Shown here piece by piece: positions 1-5,533 of a DNA stretch of 8,801 nt. The position numbers were made by a program, and so were the translations under genes. Each line of letters begins with the position of its first letter. Position 1 is the first letter of the stretch. Source of the stretch: an uncultured Flammeovirgaceae bacterium (lineage in GTDB: Bacteria > Bacteroidota > Bacteroidia > Cytophagales > Cyclobacteriaceae). The DNA lies in NCBI GenBank assembly GCA_946886805.1, contig CAMPJM010000146.1, positions 1 to 8,801 of the forward strand, in the 5' to 3' direction. The notes beneath the pieces are model-generated. The model saw only the letters and a list, made by a program, of their open reading frames with translations. It was not told the DNA's origin and did not search any database.

Positions 1-98
1 GCCTCTCTCATTATTACCCGTCCGTATGGACGGATGAGTAGTTCATTGAAGCTTCTTTCACTTTTACAAGCAATTGCAATTTCCCTGGTAAGTATCAT
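1..98 (-). CDS. Unidentified open reading frame, running off the left edge
   Basis: An ATG at 98-96 on the minus strand opens a frame that stays open for 32 codons to the window edge, beginning MILTREIAIACKSERSFNEL. It starts 8 nt after the stop of the acyl-CoA-binding protein gene on the same strand, which would suit co-transcription. I do not recognise the sequence, and there is no visible ribosome-binding site. A 6-bp perfect hairpin (CCGTCC/GGACGG, 18-33) lies inside the frame, which would be equally natural in non-coding DNA. With only 98 nt visible, this may be chance. It is listed so the edge is accounted for. Confidence 0.25.
   Translation of the reverse strand, partial: MILTREIAIACKSERSFNELLIRPYGRVIMRE
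18..33. repeat. Short GC-rich palindrome
   Basis: CCGTCC (18-23) and GGACGG (28-33) form a perfect 6-bp stem around a GTAT tetraloop, in otherwise AT-rich DNA. Neither strand has a T-run after it, so it does not look like an intrinsic terminator. It may be a REP-like unit or simply part of a coding frame. Confidence 0.4.
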
Positions 99-106
99 AT
101 AGAAAC

Positions 107-367
107 TCAGCTAGCATTGGAAAGCCTATCTATTAAAGCAATATATTCGTTTCTTACCTCCTCTTTTAATTTCCCTTTTTGTCTTAACCATGCTTCGTGT
201 TTCGCTACTGCTTTAAAATCAAATCCGCCTGGCCTCTCCTCATTATTATCACCTACAGTTGCTTGCTTATACAATCCGTACATCAATAAGAGGTCTTCAT
301 TGGAAGGCCGTTCGCTTAGTTCTTTAGACCTAATGACCGAACTTTCAAAATCTTCTTTTGTACTCAT
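107..367 (-). CDS. Acyl-CoA-binding protein (ACBP family)
   Basis: This small cytosolic protein binds long-chain acyl-CoA esters and buffers or transports them for lipid metabolism (family knowledge). The 86-aa length is that of a stand-alone ACBP domain. The diagnostic core is present: a YGLYKQATVGD stretch at residues 30-40, followed by a PGGFDFKAVAKHEAW segment at 46-60. By alignment from memory to bovine ACBP, the ligand-contacting residues correspond to Tyr30, Lys34, Lys56 and Tyr75, and all are present. There is no signal peptide or membrane segment. ATG at 367 is the only start that keeps the first helix. It lies downstream of gltA on the same strand but is separated from it by a hairpin with a T-run, so it is probably transcribed on its own. 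I see no good TAnnTTTG promoter in the 70 nt before it. Confidence 0.93.
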   Translation of the reverse strand: MSTKEDFESSVIRSKELSERPSNEDLLLMYGLYKQATVGDNNEERPGGFDFKAVAKHEAWLRQKGKLKEEVRNEYIALIDRLSNAS

Positions 368-428
368 GGTATGAAATGTTAAATGTTGAATATTCTATTT
401 TTCAATTGCTTGTGAATCCGAGAGATAC

Positions 429-465
429 AAAAAAATCAAAAAGGCTGAACTTAAAGCACAGCCTT
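429..465 (-). terminator. Intrinsic terminator of gltA
   Basis: Read on the minus strand, AAGGCTG (465-459) pairs perfectly with CAGCCTT (447-441) across an 11-nt loop. It is followed by TTT-GA-TTTTTTT (440-429). It sits 28 nt after the gltA stop codon and points the right way, so it should separate gltA transcription from the downstream ACBP gene. Confidence 0.82.
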
Positions 466-492
466 CATGACAATCACATTTTAAAATCAATT

Positions 493-1779
493 CTATCTTT
501 CGTTAAAACCTTTGTAGCTTCTTTCTTTTTCGCCAGTATAAATTTGACGAGGTCGGCCAATAGGCTCATTATTTTCTCTCATCTCCTTCCATTGTGCTAT
601 CCAACCTGGAAGCCTTCCCAAAGCAAACATCACCGTAAACATTTCTGTAGGAATGCCCATGGCCCGGTAAATTATTCCTGAATAAAAATCAACATTGGGA
701 TATAACTTTCTTTCCACAAAGAAATCATCTTTTAAAGCCGCTTCTTCAAGCCCTTTGGCGATATCAAGAATAGGATCATTTACCCCTAATTTTTCAAGCA
801 CGTTATCAGCAGCCTTTTTAATTATTTTTGCCCTTGGATCAAAGTTCTTATAAACCCTGTGCCCAAAACCCATAAGTCTAAAAGGATCGTTTTTATCTTT
901 TGCTTTGGCAATATATTTTGAAGTGTCTCCACCGTCGTTTTTGATATTTTCCAACATTTCTATCACCGCCTGATTGGCACCGCCGTGCAGGGGACCCCAC
1001 AAAGCATTTATTCCGGCAGATATTGAAGAGTACAAACTCGCCTGGCTGGATCCTACTATTCTCACGGTCGAAGTTGAACAGTTCTGCTCGTGATCGGCAT
1101 GTAAAATCAATAATTTATCTAATGCATCAGCAACTACTGGATCTGGTTCATATTCCTCCGCTGGCAAAGCAAACATCATTTTTAGAAAATTAGAGCAATA
1201 ATCAAGGTTATTGCTTGGGTAGTTCACAGGATGCCCTACTTCGTTTTTATAACACCATGCGGCGATGGTGGGCATTTTGGCCAAAATACGAATAATGCTT
1301 AGATTAACTTCTTCTGTAGACCTGTTAGGATGTAAAGAATTTGGATAAAAAGCGGTAAGGGAGCAAACCAAAGAAGACAATACACCCATTGGATGAGCTT
1401 TGGATGGAAAACCATCTAAAATGTTTTTTATGTCTTCATGAACTAAGGTATGAACGGTTATTTCTTTTGAGAAACCTTGGAATTCAGCTTTTGTAGGAAG
1501 GTTTCCATAAATAAGCAGATAAGCGACCTCAAGAAAAGAAGATTTTTCTGCCAGTTCTTCTATAGAATATCCCCTATATCTTAAAATACCTTTTTCACCA
1601 TCTAGAAAAGTAATAGCACTTTGAGTAGCCCCCGTATTTTTAAAGCCAGGATCCATCGTAATATATCCGCTTTCAGATCTCAACGAACTAATATCCAAAG
1701 CCTTTTCCTCTTCTTTACCCTCAATAATCGGCAATTCAAACGTTTTATTGCCTATTTTTAGTTCTGCATTATTCGACAT
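493..1779 (-). CDS. gltA: Citrate synthase (type II bacterial, GltA)
   Basis: Condenses oxaloacetate with acetyl-CoA to give citrate, the entry step of the TCA cycle, in the cytosol. At 428 aa it matches the length of the Escherichia coli-type hexameric enzyme. The catalytic triad is visible: His265 in WGPLHGGAN, His307 in GFGHRVYKNFDPRA, and Asp364 in PNVDFYSG. The conserved HADHEQNCSTSTVR block lies at 227-240 and carries His230. The C-terminus has the expected PGWIAQW (391-397) and GRPRQIYTG (408-416) segments, with substrate-binding arginines. The N-terminal domain of about 50 residues before GATQSAITFLDG is typical of the bacterial form. ATG at 1779 gives the usual N-terminus; a candidate promoter lies 23 nt upstream and a hairpin terminator lies after the stop. 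The Gram-negative hexameric type is often inhibited allosterically by NADH, which cannot be judged here. Confidence 0.98.
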   Translation of the reverse strand: MSNNAELKIGNKTFELPIIEGKEEEKALDISSLRSESGYITMDPGFKNTGATQSAITFLDGEKGILRYRGYSIEELAEKSSFLEVAYLLIYGNLPTKAEFQGFSKEITVHTLVHEDIKNILDGFPSKAHPMGVLSSLVCSLTAFYPNSLHPNRSTEEVNLSIIRILAKMPTIAAWCYKNEVGHPVNYPSNNLDYCSNFLKMMFALPAEEYEPDPVVADALDKLLILHADHEQNCSTSTVRIVGSSQASLYSSISAGINALWGPLHGGANQAVIEMLENIKNDGGDTSKYIAKAKDKNDPFRLMGFGHRVYKNFDPRAKIIKKAADNVLEKLGVNDPILDIAKGLEEAALKDDFFVERKLYPNVDFYSGIIYRAMGIPTEMFTVMFALGRLPGWIAQWKEMRENNEPIGRPRQIYTGEKERSYKGFNER

Positions 1780-1801
1780 ATTATTTAGTATATTTTTTAT
1801 G

Positions 1802-1829
1802 TAAATCTAATGGGCATCATTCCTGACAA
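1802..1829 (-). promoter_or_regulatory. Candidate flavobacterial-type promoter of gltA
   Basis: On the minus strand, TTG (1829-1827), a 17-nt spacer and TAGATTTA (1809-1802) match the Bacteroidota consensus TTG-N17-23-TAnnTTTG at all positions except the final G. Transcription would start near 1795, giving a short leader of about 16 nt before the gltA ATG. The assignment rests on sequence match alone. Confidence 0.5.
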
Positions 1830-1921
1830 GCGAAATTAAAGAAAAAAAACGTCAATAGAAAACCAATAACTACTTGAAGGGTGTCCCGGAATTTAATTTT
1901 TTTCAAAAATGCAAACCATAA

Positions 1922-1983
1922 TTTAGCTAGTTAAACGTAATAAGCTAAAATAAAGGTATATATATTGGAAAATTGATATACCT
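1922..1983. repeat. Two small A/T-rich inverted repeats in the gltA upstream gap
   Basis: TTTAGCT (1922-1928) and AGCTAAA (1943-1949) form a perfect 7-bp inverted repeat with a 14-nt spacer. AGGTATAT (1954-1961) and ATATACCT (1976-1983) form a perfect 8-bp repeat, also with a 14-nt spacer. Both arms are AT-rich and neither is followed by a T-run. They could be protein-binding sites or weak hairpins; I cannot assign a role. Confidence 0.35.
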
Positions 1984-2157
1984 AAAGAAAAATCATGGTT
2001 ATTTAAGATCGTGTTCGATAACGGGGGCAAGATAAAGAAAAGTTTTAAGTTTGGAAACAGCTTAAATCAAATTTTATTTTTTTTCAGCAACAAGGCAAAA
2101 ACTAAATCTTTTTTTGACCAGCCCTACGGCTTTGTCTGTTTTAGCAAAGATCGCTAA
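1954..2157 (+). other. Start-less 67-codon open frame, possible gene remnant
   Basis: Between an in-frame TAA at 1951 and a TAA at 2155-2157 there are 67 sense codons. The product has protein-like composition, including KSWLFKIVFDNGGKIKK at about residues 13-29 and FFDQPYGFVCFSKDR at the end. There is no ATG; the best alternative start is a GTG at 2011. The frame occupies the gene-less stretch 1780-2161, where I otherwise see only small palindromes. It may be the 3' end of a decayed gene or chance openness in AT-rich DNA. No family was recognised. Confidence 0.2.
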
Positions 2158-2159
2158 AA
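2139..2159 (-). terminator. Hairpin directly after the DUF7218-type gene, weak terminator candidate
   Basis: TTTTAGC (2139-2145) and GCTAAAA (2153-2159) form a perfect 7-bp stem with a 7-nt loop. The stem begins 3 nt beyond the stop of the minus-strand gene at 2162-2416. No T-run follows on that strand, so efficient intrinsic termination is doubtful. Confidence 0.35.
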
Positions 2160-2161
2160 AT

Positions 2162-2416
2162 CTAATGATTTCTTAGTTCATCAATCAGCTCGCTTTTGTT
2201 CATTTTTGATCGTCCCTTGATACCCACTTCTTTAGCTTTGTCGTATAAATCCTGCTTCGATTGCTCTTCATATTTTGCAGCCTTACCTCCTTTGCGTCCC
2301 GTTTCATGTTTAGGTGAATTAGCAATTCTGGCAGCTTTTTCCTTGCTCATCCCTTTTTCCCTCAACTTTTCGTATTGAGCATCATCTTTTATTTGATTTC
2401 CGTGATTCTTGGCCAT
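2162..2416 (-). CDS. Small Rho-N/HeH-like protein with KGG motif (DUF7218-type)
   Basis: The 84-aa protein is soluble, highly charged and lacks a signal peptide. It has two parts. The N-terminal half (1-46) has the pattern KNHGNQIKDD, then YEKLREKGMSKEKAARIANS, then a RKGGK stretch at 41-45, resembling the KGG motif of con-10/GsiB-type stress proteins. Residues 52-82 (SKQDLYDKAKEVGIKGRSKM onward) resemble the helix-extension-helix fold of the Rho termination factor N-terminal/SAP-like domain, which binds nucleic acid. Such proteins are usually annotated as 'Rho termination factor' or DUF7218, without proven function; it is certainly not Rho itself, which is about five times longer. It is divergent from the App1 operon, 168 bp away. 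A role in stress or DNA/RNA binding is inference. Confidence 0.82.
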   Translation of the reverse strand: MAKNHGNQIKDDAQYEKLREKGMSKEKAARIANSPKHETGRKGGKAAKYEEQSKQDLYDKAKEVGIKGRSKMNKSELIDELRNH

Positions 2417-2584
2417 TTTAATAAATTTTAGGTTAACATCTTTCGTATCTATAACCTTCTATCTTTAAGATTGTTAATTTTGAACAAAATATTTGCGGTA
2501 AGGCTAAGGTGAATTAAAACAAAGAAGACCAATGAAGAGAAGAAGCTTGCTTTTTAACATTTCGAGTAAATATATGCTGCTTGT

Positions 2585-3754
2585 ATGAAAAGATGGAAAA
2601 AGCCTTTTATAAAACTAGCCAATAAAGTAAAAAGTCCTTTTAGAAAATTAAAGCTTGGGCTAAAACAAAGTCTTGGCTGGTTGGGTGTTCCTAAAATTCT
2701 TCCTTACAGAGGTTTTGGTAACGAAAATATCGTTTTCCTTCGGGGCTGTGTTTTAGAGGATAAAGGGCTATGTACCCCCGAGGTACAGGATAGCATTTGG
2801 GATAACATGATAGCGATGATAAAAAGGTTTGTGAGTGACGAAATCCCTGGCGTAAAATTAAGCGCTACTTTTATGGGAGAAACGAAAGAATTTGAAACGG
2901 ACGAAAAAGGCTTTTTTGAAGTGACGTTTGTTCCCCAATACGATCATATTCCGGAAGATGCCTGGCAACCGGTAGCACTGGAACTATTAGAGGATGTTGT
3001 CCCCGATCAGGAAGATGTGAAAGCTACCGGACAAATCATGTTTTTAAATCACAAAAGCGAATTTGGCGTTATATCGGACGTTGATGACACGATATTAATT
3101 TCCAAAGCAACCAATGCCTGGAAAAAACTGCGGCTCATGCTCTTCAAAAATGCACATAGCAGATTGCCATTTGAAGGGGTAGCGGCCTTTTACCGGGCCT
3201 TGCAGGAGGGAACTACCGATACTTATAATCCTATATTTTATGTTTCCAGCAGTGAATGGAACCTCTATGATTTGCTGGTTGACTTTTGTAAGGTAAGGGG
3301 AATCCCTAAAGGTCCCTTCCTTTTACAATCTTTAGAAGAAGACTGGTACAAATTTTGGAAATCAGGGGGCGGAGACCACAATCACAAAGTCGATAAAATC
3401 AGGCACATCCTTTCAACCTATCACGACCTAAGATTCATACTGATTGGGGACAGCGGTCAGAAAGACGCCGAAATTTACAGTAAAATTGTTCAGGAGTTTC
3501 CAGAACGAATTTTGGCCATATACATAAGAGATGTGACCAAGCCCAAGCGGCATCGTTACATTAAAACAATTGGCGAGAGCATAGAACACACAGGAGTAGA
3601 AATGTTGATAGTGAAAGATACCGAGGAAGCTGCAAAACATGCCATTGAGAGAGGCTTCATTTCAGATAAATTCTTAAAGGGAATTAAAAAAGAAAGAAAA
3701 AGAGACCATAATGCCACAAATGAGCTCAAAGATCTTGTAAGCAAACAGACTTAA
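2585..3754 (+). CDS. App1-family phosphatase (DUF2183, HAD fold), probable phosphatidate phosphatase
   Basis: The C-terminal half carries the App1 catalytic domain (PF09949 type), a HAD-like phosphatase that in yeast App1 dephosphorylates phosphatidate to diacylglycerol. All HAD motifs are visible: motif I DVDDTI at 165-170 (Asp165 nucleophile, Asp167 acid/base), motif II serines at 221-223 in FYVSSSEWN, a motif III lysine in HNHKVDKIRHIL (268 or 271), and motif IV GDSGQKD at 288-294. The N-terminal region (about 40-155) has the beta-rich accessory part common in this family. Residues 1-30 are basic and amphipathic, which could favour contact with an acidic membrane; there is no signal peptide. 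An in-frame stop upstream supports ATG at 2585. A TTG-N17-TAAATATA pattern at about 2550-2577 is a weak promoter candidate. First gene of a three-gene operon. The substrate is inferred from the family. Confidence 0.9.
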   Translation: MKRWKKPFIKLANKVKSPFRKLKLGLKQSLGWLGVPKILPYRGFGNENIVFLRGCVLEDKGLCTPEVQDSIWDNMIAMIKRFVSDEIPGVKLSATFMGETKEFETDEKGFFEVTFVPQYDHIPEDAWQPVALELLEDVVPDQEDVKATGQIMFLNHKSEFGVISDVDDTILISKATNAWKKLRLMLFKNAHSRLPFEGVAAFYRALQEGTTDTYNPIFYVSSSEWNLYDLLVDFCKVRGIPKGPFLLQSLEEDWYKFWKSGGGDHNHKVDKIRHILSTYHDLRFILIGDSGQKDAEIYSKIVQEFPERILAIYIRDVTKPKRHRYIKTIGESIEHTGVEMLIVKDTEEAAKHAIERGFISDKFLKGIKKERKRDHNATNELKDLVSKQT

Positions 3755-3755
3755 A

Positions 3756-4145
3756 TTGACTCTTGACCTACACCTTCTAGATTTACTTTATTCCCTATTG
3801 CATTTTCTTGTAATCGGCTTCAATCTTTTTGGTTGGATCTGGAACAGGTTTTTAAAATTACACTTAGCTTGTATTATTGCAACTGCATTTTCCTGGCTGG
3901 TATTGGGGATAAGGCATGGTCGGGGCTATTGCTTCCTAACAGATTGGCACTGGGCCGTTAAAAGAAAATTGGGTGAGACAGATTTACCTGCTTCCTTCAT
4001 CACCTATATAATAGAGAAAATTAATATCATAGATTTATCTGCTACTGCGATAGATGGTATTACAGCCATTTCTTTTGTTGTTGCAGCTGGAATTTCAGTT
4101 TATAAAAATTACAGAAATTATAAAAGTTTAAAAACCAATAGATAA
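3756..4145 (+). CDS. DUF2784 family integral membrane protein
   Basis: This 129-aa hydrophobic protein has about three membrane segments: roughly residues 6-28, 34-52 and 97-114. Between them is the family-like core LGIRHGRGYCFLTDWHW (50-66), with Cys, Asp, Trp and His conserved in DUF2784 proteins as I recall them. The function of the family is unknown. The start is unusual: the frame contains no ATG at all after the upstream in-frame stop at 3738, and the plausible start is TTG at 3756, one base after the TAA of the App1 gene. Translation is therefore probably coupled to the upstream gene. The stop overlaps the next start (TAATG). The context ties it to a lipid-phosphatase-like enzyme and a phosphoesterase, so a membrane-lipid role is plausible but unproven. 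Confidence 0.82.
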   Translation: MTLDLHLLDLLYSLLHFLVIGFNLFGWIWNRFLKLHLACIIATAFSWLVLGIRHGRGYCFLTDWHWAVKRKLGETDLPASFITYIIEKINIIDLSATAIDGITAISFVVAAGISVYKNYRNYKSLKTNR

Positions 4146-4666
4146 TGACCACCATCGGACTTATTTCTGATACGCATAGTTTTCTTGACCCTAAGGTATT
4201 CCAATATTTCAAGGATTGTGACGAAATATGGCATGCCGGTGATATTGGCTCCACTAATGTGGCAGATGAACTGGAATCATTTAAGCCATTAAAAGCGGTT
4301 TACGGAAATATAGATGGAACAGCTTTAAGGACACGATATCCCGAACACCAGCGCTTTTCCTGTGAGGGGCTTAAAATCTGGATAACACATATTGGGGGTT
4401 ATCCTCCGAGGTACAACAAAATAGTAAAGCCGCTAATAACAAAAGACCCACCTGATATTTTCATTTGCGGTCACTCTCACATCTTAAAAATTATTACTGA
4501 CCCTAAGTTAAACAAATTGCTCTATATAAATCCAGGAGCGGCAGGAAGGGTTGGTTTTCATAAAGTCGGTACACTGGTGCGGTTTCAAATCGATAAGCGA
4601 AAAATCAGCAACATGCAGGTAATTGAATTGGGTAAAAAGGCAGATCAAGCAGAAAGATTGGGTTAG
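4145..4666 (+). CDS. YfcE/MJ0936-type metallophosphoesterase
   Basis: This 173-aa cytosolic enzyme belongs to the small calcineurin-like phosphodiesterases that use a two-metal (often Mn or Ni) centre and cleave phosphodiester bonds in vitro; the natural substrate is generally unknown. All metal ligands are visible: DTH at 9-11 (Asp9, His11), HAGDIG with Asp33, GNID with Asn55, THIGGYP with His82, and GHSH at 109-112 (His110, His112). The INPGAAG signature typical of the YfcE/YsnB group is at 128-134. Its length is normal for the group. The ATG overlaps the last base of the DUF2784 stop, so the three genes form one operon with coupled translation. No clear intrinsic terminator follows; the first hairpin is 88 nt downstream and lacks a T-run. 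Confidence 0.95.
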   Translation: MTTIGLISDTHSFLDPKVFQYFKDCDEIWHAGDIGSTNVADELESFKPLKAVYGNIDGTALRTRYPEHQRFSCEGLKIWITHIGGYPPRYNKIVKPLITKDPPDIFICGHSHILKIITDPKLNKLLYINPGAAGRVGFHKVGTLVRFQIDKRKISNMQVIELGKKADQAERLG

Positions 4667-4754
4667 GGAACGAGCTACAGACACTTTTCGACCGTTGTAT
4701 TATTAAAGAAGAAATATATTTTATTATTATGGCAATCCCAGAAATCCAATATTA

Positions 4755-4784
4755 AAGGTCTGCGAGGACACAGACCTTGGGTTC
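4755..4784. repeat. Palindromic repeat, copy A
   Basis: AAGGTCTG (4755-4762) and CAGACCTT (4771-4778) form a perfect 8-bp stem with loop CGAGGACA. Positions 4757-4784 match copy B (4939-4966) at 24 of 28 bases, ending in the shared block CACAGACCTTGG. Lying 88 nt after the phosphoesterase gene it could double as an operon end, but there is no T-run. Confidence 0.7.
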
Positions 4785-4827
4785 AAAGGGAATGGTAGAA
4801 AGCGCCAAACCACCTCGTCGTTGCGAG

Positions 4828-4856
4828 TCAATTTTTTTCTTTTCGAAAAAAATTGA
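4828..4856. repeat. 12-bp perfect A/T hairpin
   Basis: TCAATTTTTTTC (4828-4839) and GAAAAAAATTGA (4845-4856) are perfect reverse complements around a 5-nt loop TTTTC. The stem is flanked by TTGC (4821-4824) and GCAA (4861-4864), which could extend it after a mismatched patch. The neighbouring GTTGCGAG and GCGGCAATC resemble fragments of REP-like intergenic repeats. No gene overlaps it. Confidence 0.65.
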
Positions 4857-4904
4857 TGCGGCAATCAACTGAAACGGAGAGCGTTTATTAACGGGATTGC
4901 CGCA
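4857..4904. repeat. 10-bp perfect inverted repeat TGCGGCAATC/GATTGCCGCA
   Basis: TGCGGCAATC (4857-4866) and GATTGCCGCA (4895-4904) are exact reverse complements with a 28-nt spacer. The arm directly abuts the preceding A/T hairpin, so the two form one composite element of about 77 bp. It looks like an intergenic repeat rather than a terminator. Confidence 0.6.
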
Positions 4905-4938
4905 CTGTTGGCTTACTTTTAAGTTATCGGGGCTTGAA

Positions 4939-4966
4939 GATCTGTGAGGGCACAGACCTTGGCTTC
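4939..4966. repeat. Palindromic repeat, copy B
   Basis: TCTGTG (4941-4946) and CACAGA (4951-4956) form a perfect stem with loop AGGG, flanked by GAAG (4936-4939) and CTTC (4963-4966). It is 24/28 identical to copy A, 182 bp upstream and in the same orientation. Together the copies bracket the A/T hairpin and the inverted repeat, making 4755-4966 a compact repeat island. Apart from these repeats, the gene-less stretch 4667-5031 shows nothing I can assign. Confidence 0.7.
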
Positions 4967-5031
4967 CTTTTTCAGTCTTCTAAATCCGGTCCGCCAAGAA
5001 ATATCGCATGATTTCCGATTAGCAAAGGCAC

Positions 5032-5084
5032 AAAAAATTGAGCCTAAAGTTTAAGAAAATAGATTTCTTAAACCTTAGGCTCAA
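5032..5084 (-). terminator. Strong intrinsic terminator after the Lys-rich gene
   Basis: On the minus strand a 20-bp stem (5084-5065 with 5057-5038, one mismatch, 7-nt loop, arm starting TTGAGCCTAAGG) is followed at once by TTTTTT (5037-5032). It lies 21 nt after the stop of the gene at 5106-5384. On the plus strand it lacks a long T-run, so it mainly serves the minus strand. Confidence 0.88.
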
Positions 5085-5105
5085 CAAATATCGAAAATGG
5101 GGTAA

Positions 5106-5384
5106 TTATTCTTTTTCTGAAGAATCTTCTTTCTTTTCAGCTTTTTCTTTCTTCTCAGTCTTAGGTGCTGATTCTTTTTCTGAAGATGCAGCTTTTTCAG
5201 CTTTCGCAGTTACTTTTTTATCATCTTCCTTCTTATTGTCAGATTTTTTAAAGCCTGCCTTAATAGCCTCAACGTCCACATTCTTAATAACAGGTGTCGC
5301 AGTTAATTGCTTTATTCTGCTTACTCTATTATTAGCCTTTGATTTGTTTCTAAGGTCTTTTCTTTTAAGTCTAGTAACACCCAT
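5106..5384 (-). CDS. Small basic protein with Lys/Glu-rich tail, function unknown
   Basis: I chose ATG at 5384, giving 92 aa beginning MGVTRLKRKDLRNKSKANNR. An in-frame ATG at 5408 would add eight residues (MIIIKENK) that look like leader sequence. Residues 1-46 are strongly basic and appear ordered, ending in PVIKNVDVEAIKAGF. Residues 47-92 are low-complexity, almost only Lys, Glu, Ala, Ser and Asp, and surely disordered. The basic N-terminus suggests binding to RNA, ribosomes or DNA, but no known domain is recognised. I recall similar short proteins in Flavobacteriia but cannot confirm that. There is no signal peptide or membrane segment. It is monocistronic: a perfect TATATTTG promoter element and a structured leader lie upstream, and a 20-bp-stem terminator lies downstream. 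The plus-strand frame across it is a Phe/Ser-rich shadow. Confidence 0.8.
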   Translation of the reverse strand: MGVTRLKRKDLRNKSKANNRVSRIKQLTATPVIKNVDVEAIKAGFKKSDNKKEDDKKVTAKAEKAASSEKESAPKTEKKEKAEKKEDSSEKE

Positions 5385-5420
5385 TTTATTTTCTTTTATA
5401 ATTATCAATCTATCGTCAAA

Positions 5421-5504
5421 ATGAAACCTTCGTTGTTAAAAGAGTTGAATTAAAAAACTTCTTCATCAGAAAAAAACTTTTTTAATTCAACAATAAAGTT
5501 TCAT
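5421..5504 (-). promoter_or_regulatory. Structured 5' leader of the Lys-rich gene
   Basis: GTTGAATTAAAAAA (5444-5457) and TTTTTTAATTCAAC (5478-5491) form a perfect 14-bp stem with a 20-nt loop. An outer arm pair ATGAAAC (5421-5427) and GTTTCAT (5498-5504) is also perfect and nests around it. The structure lies between the presumed transcription start near 5519 and the ATG at 5384. It could control mRNA stability or translation of the downstream gene; this is inference. Confidence 0.5.
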
Positions 5505-5525
5505 CTACATTTGTAAAATGAGGTG

Positions 5526-5533
5526 CAAATATA
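5526..5533 (-). promoter_or_regulatory. TAnnTTTG promoter element (TATATTTG)
   Basis: The minus strand reads TATATTTG at 5533-5526, a perfect match to the flavobacterial -7 box. About 21 nt upstream is TTTA, a partial match to the -33 TTTG. The predicted start near 5519 gives a leader of about 135 nt for the gene at 5106-5384. Confidence 0.6.

Noticed and set aside
117..374. Plus-strand open frame of 85 codons
   Set aside because: It lies antisense to the acyl-CoA-binding protein gene, whose family motifs are unmistakable; the frame has no recognisable content.
358..681. Plus-strand open frame of 107 codons
   Set aside because: It crosses the gltA terminator and the antisense of the gltA 3' end; the translation looks like AT-rich noise.
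2139..2416. True Rho transcription termination factor
   Set aside because: The protein is only 84 aa and lacks any ATPase motifs; at most it shares the small N-terminal helix-extension-helix type of module.
3428..3744. Two minus-strand frames (3428-3640 and 3556-3744)
   Set aside because: Both are antisense to the App1 catalytic domain, which has all its HAD motifs in the other strand's frame.
4755..4778. Hairpin as the intrinsic terminator of the App1 operon
   Set aside because: The stem is good but no T-run follows on either strand, and a second copy lies 182 bp away with the same lack; a repeat element fits better.
5038..5424. Plus-strand frame of 128 codons, Phe/Ser-rich
   Set aside because: Its content is the exact antisense of the Lys/Glu-rich codons of the gene at 5106-5384 and it begins inside the terminator hairpin. 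The minus-strand gene has promoter, leader and terminator.
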